The translations under genes and the position numbers were made by a program. A stretch of DNA of 64,000 bases from Candidatus Nomurabacteria bacterium (GTDB lineage Bacteria; Patescibacteriota; Saccharimonadia; Saccharimonadales; UBA7683): assembly GCA_020631865.1 (NCBI GenBank), contig JACKGS010000004.1:1-64000 (forward strand), given 5' to 3'. Under the pieces are notes generated by a model. That model saw nothing but the letters and a program-made list of their open reading frames with translations. It had not been told where the DNA came from and did no database searches. Shown here one piece after another: positions 60,463 through 64,000 of this stretch. The first letter of the stretch is position 1, and each line of letters begins with the position of its first letter.

Positions 60463-61677
60463 ATGGAACGACCCCAATCTGCCTCTGTACTAGACCAAGT
60501 GCGTGTTCGTGGTCAATATGAGAGGTTGCCCACCAATACGGCTCATCTTGCAGCCGAACTGTCAGTGCCTCAAGATGTTGCTCGACTCACACGAGATTTT
60601 GATGATGGTTCTACACCACTGCGTGATGTGGGTAGGATGTTCACGGCACAGCGGACGGCAATTCTTGAGTCATATCAAGCTGGTACCATTGGCAATATGG
60701 TCACTACTCATCCAGAGATACTTTTTATACCTGTAAAAAATTTGCACGAACGAGTTGTGTCGGGTAATCAAGACCAACCAATCGGCCACAATTTCTTTGT
60801 AAACGCCGCCGGCTTTCTTGACGCTCGCCTGCCATGGGCAAGACAATTTAATGAACTATTACAACGTCGTACAGGTGCTTCAATATATGACATAGCCGAG
60901 TCAAACGATAGTGCAGGTAAAGACCGCCTTTTGGCTGCCATTACTAAAAATCCAGACGAAGAACTCATGATAACGCTCGCCGTGTATTTAGCTGGTCGCT
61001 CTCTTGAGGGTGAGAAGTATTTGAAGCAACATTATGGTGAAGTATTAGAACACGCCAAAGGGAATGTTTATGCGACAACACAAAGTATTGGCTCAACAAC
61101 TGGTTTGCGGATCGACATGTTGGAGCGTGCAGCGGGACAGCTACAACGAGTAACCTTCGGCAGTTTTGACCACCTGAAAGGCTTGGTAACTTCAGACAAT
61201 AGCGGCGCCGCTGGTGATTACCAAATAGGTTCATTGCGCGTAGAAATACAATTTGACGGTAGTGTTCGCTCGGCAAGATTACGCAGCGACTCAGATGCTT
61301 ATTATGTTGTAGCACATGAGTTGCATCACGCTGGTTCGGCTCAGACACAAGAAAATTATCGTTGCGGGCTTCAGATAAACGGCGAGGGCTTAGAAGCAAA
61401 TGAGGGCATGACAGAATACCTTGCACAACTATCGATTGGCAGCCCCGGCATTGAGCGAGTGACAGACGGTTTGCGTATTCGACAAGATGTGCCGTATAGA
61501 GTGCCTGTGTTTGCTATGCTTGAACTACATGAGCAATTCAAAGCTGGCAAGAATAATCACTTTGCCGTACTCTTTAATGCCTATCACGGAGATGTGCGAG
61601 GCCAAGCACAACTAGAACAAGCCCTTGATGCTTTTTACAGACAGGATGTTGCCATATCTGGTCAATTAAGTAAATAG
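60463..61677 (+). CDS. Putative zinc metallopeptidase (HELHH)
   Basis: A 404-residue soluble protein without signal peptide. The motif VVAHELHHAGS (HExxH) near residue 285 is followed about 25 residues later by GEGLEANEGMTEYLAQLS, offering a third ligand Glu as in gluzincins. The N-terminal 270 residues match nothing I recognise. The frame opens at 60427; the promoter spacing supports the ATG at 60463. GC and codon use are somewhat higher than in neighbours. Substrate unknown. Confidence 0.75.
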   Translation: MERPQSASVLDQVRVRGQYERLPTNTAHLAAELSVPQDVARLTRDFDDGSTPLRDVGRMFTAQRTAILESYQAGTIGNMVTTHPEILFIPVKNLHERVVSGNQDQPIGHNFFVNAAGFLDARLPWARQFNELLQRRTGASIYDIAESNDSAGKDRLLAAITKNPDEELMITLAVYLAGRSLEGEKYLKQHYGEVLEHAKGNVYATTQSIGSTTGLRIDMLERAAGQLQRVTFGSFDHLKGLVTSDNSGAAGDYQIGSLRVEIQFDGSVRSARLRSDSDAYYVVAHELHHAGSAQTQENYRCGLQINGEGLEANEGMTEYLAQLSIGSPGIERVTDGLRIRQDVPYRVPVFAMLELHEQFKAGKNNHFAVLFNAYHGDVRGQAQLEQALDAFYRQDVAISGQLSK

Positions 61678-61809
61678 CTGGTCCACAAATTAAAACAAAA
61701 ATCACCCCCCTTTTTTTCCTTGGGTGGGCACACTCGCAGCTTGTGTTTTTTAGTATTTTTCCGCAAGCTAGGTTCTAGCGGAGTTGGAAAAGGCTACCAA
61801 ATAGAACTA

Positions 61810-61840
61810 AACTACTTCTCGCAAGTAGTTTTTGTTTTAG
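61810..61840 (+). terminator. Terminator after the HELHH gene
   Basis: Stem AACTACTT (61810-61817) / AAGTAGTT (61823-61830), five-base loop, then TTTGTTTT. The rest of the 61678-61868 gap contains short C and T runs but no gene. Confidence 0.8.
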
Positions 61841-61868
61841 AATAGTAGGTAGGGTTTGAAAATAGTAA

Positions 61869-61958
<90 letters not shown>

Positions 61959-62068
61959 AATTATGGATGACCTATGGTGTATTTTAACCTAACCGATAAA
62001 AGTTTTGGCTGTTCAGATATCTAATATCAAGTTGTATCATGTGAGATTTATATGTTACCTTAATAGTA

Positions 62069-62449
62069 ATGAATAATTCGAGTAATCAAGATAAAATTGA
62101 GACTAACGGTTCTGATAATAATAGTCTACAAACACTGATTCCAACTAAGAATATGCCGGCGCTTATAAGTTATTATTGCGGTGTTTTTTCGCTCATTCCG
62201 TTTTGTGTACTCATCCTGCTTTTTGTGCTAATTCTGTTTTTTGACGAGTTGTGGCTTTTTTTAGCGCTAGCCCCATTTTTTGGGCTGCCATTATCGCTAG
62301 CCGCCATTATATCGGGTATTGTCGGACTCAATCGATATGAAATGAATCCTACATCCGGGGCAAAAAGACGTGCCCTAGTTGGAATTATTTTAGGAGTACT
62401 TCAGTCTATTGTATTTATGGTATATCTAATATATCAAACACTCCTCTAG
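62069..62449 (+). CDS. DUF4190-like membrane protein
   Basis: A 126-residue protein: polar Asn/Ser-rich first 30 residues, then two or three helices (FSLIPFCVLILLFVLILFF, AAIISGIVGLNRYE, GIILGVLQSIVFMVYLIY). The GLxR and later GIILG words fit DUF4190-type proteins. Function unknown. Confidence 0.65.
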   Translation: MNNSSNQDKIETNGSDNNSLQTLIPTKNMPALISYYCGVFSLIPFCVLILLFVLILFFDELWLFLALAPFFGLPLSLAAIISGIVGLNRYEMNPTSGAKRRALVGIILGVLQSIVFMVYLIYQTLL

Positions 62450-62513
62450 CAGTATTCTCATAATCACTAATTTAGTTTAAAAGGATAATATATGTGATGG
62501 TATAATACATTTT

Positions 62514-64000
62514 ATGCAAGAAGTTGTGTTGAGTATTGAAAAAGCCATTAAGTACTTGTTCGACTTAGAAGTAGCAGTGGAGCTAACCTTAACTGATGAG
62601 CAATTTGGTGACTATGCCACCAATATTGCAATGCGTTTGAGTAAAAAAGTTGGCCAAAATCCACGGGAGATTGCTCAGAAGATAATTGAGCAACTTAAAG
62701 ATGAATCGATCGAAAAAGCCGAAATTGCTGGACCTGGGTTTATAAATATCACCCTAAAATCCGAAGCACTCGCCACTATGTTAAATCAAGAAATTCAAGC
62801 ATCGCATAATGGTGAATATGGGGCTTCTGAAATTGGCGCAGATCACACTGTCGTATGCGAGTTCCCAAGTCCAAATATGGCCAAACCTTTCAGCGTGGGT
62901 CATATTAGGTCTGCGTTGCAGGGCTGGGCGATCTATAAACTCATGAAGTTGCACGGTTACGCCGTAATTACCGATAATCACCTTGGTGATAGCGGTACTC
63001 CATTTGGTAAGTGGGTTGTTGGATTCCAGAGATACAGTTCAGATGAACAATTAAATCAAGATGGTATTAACGAGCTGGCTAGAGTCTATATCTCAATAAC
63101 AGCAGAAATGAAAGAAGAGGCTTCGGCTGGACAATCAGCCATAGCGGATGAGGCTCAGCAGTGGCTTCAGCGCTTAGAGTCAAAAGATCCTGAGGCGGTA
63201 GAATTTAGCGAACGATTTAATAAAATATCACTTGATCATATGCACCAAGTTATGAACCGTCTAAATATACAAACCGAGCTTGAGCTGGGCGAGTCTTTTT
63301 ATGTCTCTAGGGGTCAAGAGATGGTTGATGAGTTACTCGAAAAGGGAGTCGCAAAAAATAGTGAAGACGCAGTTATTGTTGAGCTAGACGAATTTGGAAT
63401 CAATACCCCCATAATGCTCCGTAAGGCAAATGGCACCGCTTTGTATGCAACTACAGATCTAGCAACTATCGAGTACAGAGAAAAGCACTGGTCGCCAGAA
63501 AAGGTCTTTATTCATACTGGTGAAGAACAAAATTTTTACTTCAGACAGTTGAATGCATTGTCAGAAAAAGCCGGCTTTAAACCTGTTATTCAGCATCTCT
63601 GGCACGGCTTAGTAGATCAAAAGGTAGAAGGTGGTGGTCGTGAAAAGATGAGTTCTAGAAAAGGTGTAGTTTTATTACAAGATCTACTAGATTATGCTGA
63701 AGAAGAAGCTCGCAAGCACAATAAAGACGGAAGCGATGAAAGCGTGAAGGCTGTAGCCCTTGGTGCCATCAAATTTGCAGATTTCACAGCAGATCGTAAA
63801 AATGGTGTCCTATTCGATTGGGAAAGCATGTTTAGCGTTCAAGGCTTTTCTGGTCCAGCGGTGCAGTATGCAGCCGTTAGAATTAAGAGTATTTTAGACA
63901 AAGCTGGTGTTGTAGATGATGTTGATTTCTCTGCATACGAATGGAAAGATGAAAAGCGCCTAATAGTTAAGTTGCTACACTACCCAATATTATTACGTGA
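62514..64000 (+). CDS. argS: Arginyl-tRNA synthetase (C-terminus outside the window)
   Basis: At least 495 residues. N-terminal ArgRS domain (DEQFGDYATNIAMRLSKKVG), the HIGH-type motif PNMAKPFSVGHIRS, LGDSGTPFGKWV and KMSK-type GREKMSSRKGVVLLQDLLD. Charges tRNA-Arg. TATAAT (62501-62506) lies seven bases before the ATG with no ribosome-binding site, one of the clearest leaderless starts here. The anticodon-binding domain is cut off by the window. Confidence 0.96.
   Translation, partial: MQEVVLSIEKAIKYLFDLEVAVELTLTDEQFGDYATNIAMRLSKKVGQNPREIAQKIIEQLKDESIEKAEIAGPGFINITLKSEALATMLNQEIQASHNGEYGASEIGADHTVVCEFPSPNMAKPFSVGHIRSALQGWAIYKLMKLHGYAVITDNHLGDSGTPFGKWVVGFQRYSSDEQLNQDGINELARVYISITAEMKEEASAGQSAIADEAQQWLQRLESKDPEAVEFSERFNKISLDHMHQVMNRLNIQTELELGESFYVSRGQEMVDELLEKGVAKNSEDAVIVELDEFGINTPIMLRKANGTALYATTDLATIEYREKHWSPEKVFIHTGEEQNFYFRQLNALSEKAGFKPVIQHLWHGLVDQKVEGGGREKMSSRKGVVLLQDLLDYAEEEARKHNKDGSDESVKAVALGAIKFADFTADRKNGVLFDWESMFSVQGFSGPAVQYAAVRIKSILDKAGVVDDVDFSAYEWKDEKRLIVKLLHYPILLR

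Overview
The window looks like a chromosomal segment, including the replication origin, of a Patescibacteria/CPR bacterium; Saccharibacteria (TM7) is my best guess. The reasons are low-to-moderate GC, short genes, the rpmH-rnpA-yidC-jag / dnaA-dnaN origin layout, a minimal-genome style gene set, and a type IV secretion-like locus with a split VirB4, a PrgI protein and a row of small VirB2-like proteins. The genetic code appears standard: TGA is used as a stop in many ATGA-coupled gene pairs. The tRNA genes encode their own CCA ends. The lineage assignment is inference from gene content; no 16S gene is present.

Layout. 1-5.8 kb: polysaccharide export (ABC ATPase plus permease) with three glycosyltransferases. 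5.9-12.9 kb: accessory region with four toxin-antitoxin modules (two Phd-type/PIN twins, an AbrB/PIN pair with a frameshifted toxin, and an intact AbrB/PIN pair), a large secreted SGNH hydrolase and several copies of an AT-rich degenerate repeat. 12.9-18.2 kb: jag, yidC, rnpA, rpmH, origin, dnaA, dnaN. 18.2-34.7 kb: a type IV secretion-like system. On the minus strand are a membrane-anchored protein, a three-domain wall hydrolase, a 1071-residue anchored protein with a peptidase-like C-terminus, VirB4 ATPase, a separate VirB4 N-domain, PrgI and a TrbL/VirB6-like protein. Divergent on the plus strand are seven VirB2/TrbC-like small membrane proteins. 34.8-46.6 kb: Hsp20, ComF, a kinase interrupted by TGA, CorA, HIT, ValS, TsaD, a short MurE-like ligase and unknowns. 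46.6-47.2 kb: a GC-rich island of foreign character. 47.2-54.5 kb: CIRCE-controlled groES-groEL, a sugar-phosphate isomerase and a MacB-like ABC exporter. 54.5-64 kb: four tRNA genes, membrane proteins, RlmH, AlkD-like protein, a putative zinc protease and ArgS (cut by the window edge).

Cross-cutting signals. About two dozen first-in-transcript genes have a -10 hexamer (TATAAT-like) 6-8 bases before the start codon and no Shine-Dalgarno sequence, which implies leaderless mRNAs. Internal operon genes carry AGGAG-type sites or 4-base ATGA overlaps. A modular AT-rich intergenic repeat, found nine times and in both orientations, has a small central stem whose two arms change together. All four serine tRNA isoacceptors lie in this window, and an arginine tRNA has the unusual GCG anticodon. 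The best candidate for a little-described system is the secretion locus with its seven-member pilin-like array and dedicated three-enzyme wall hydrolase.
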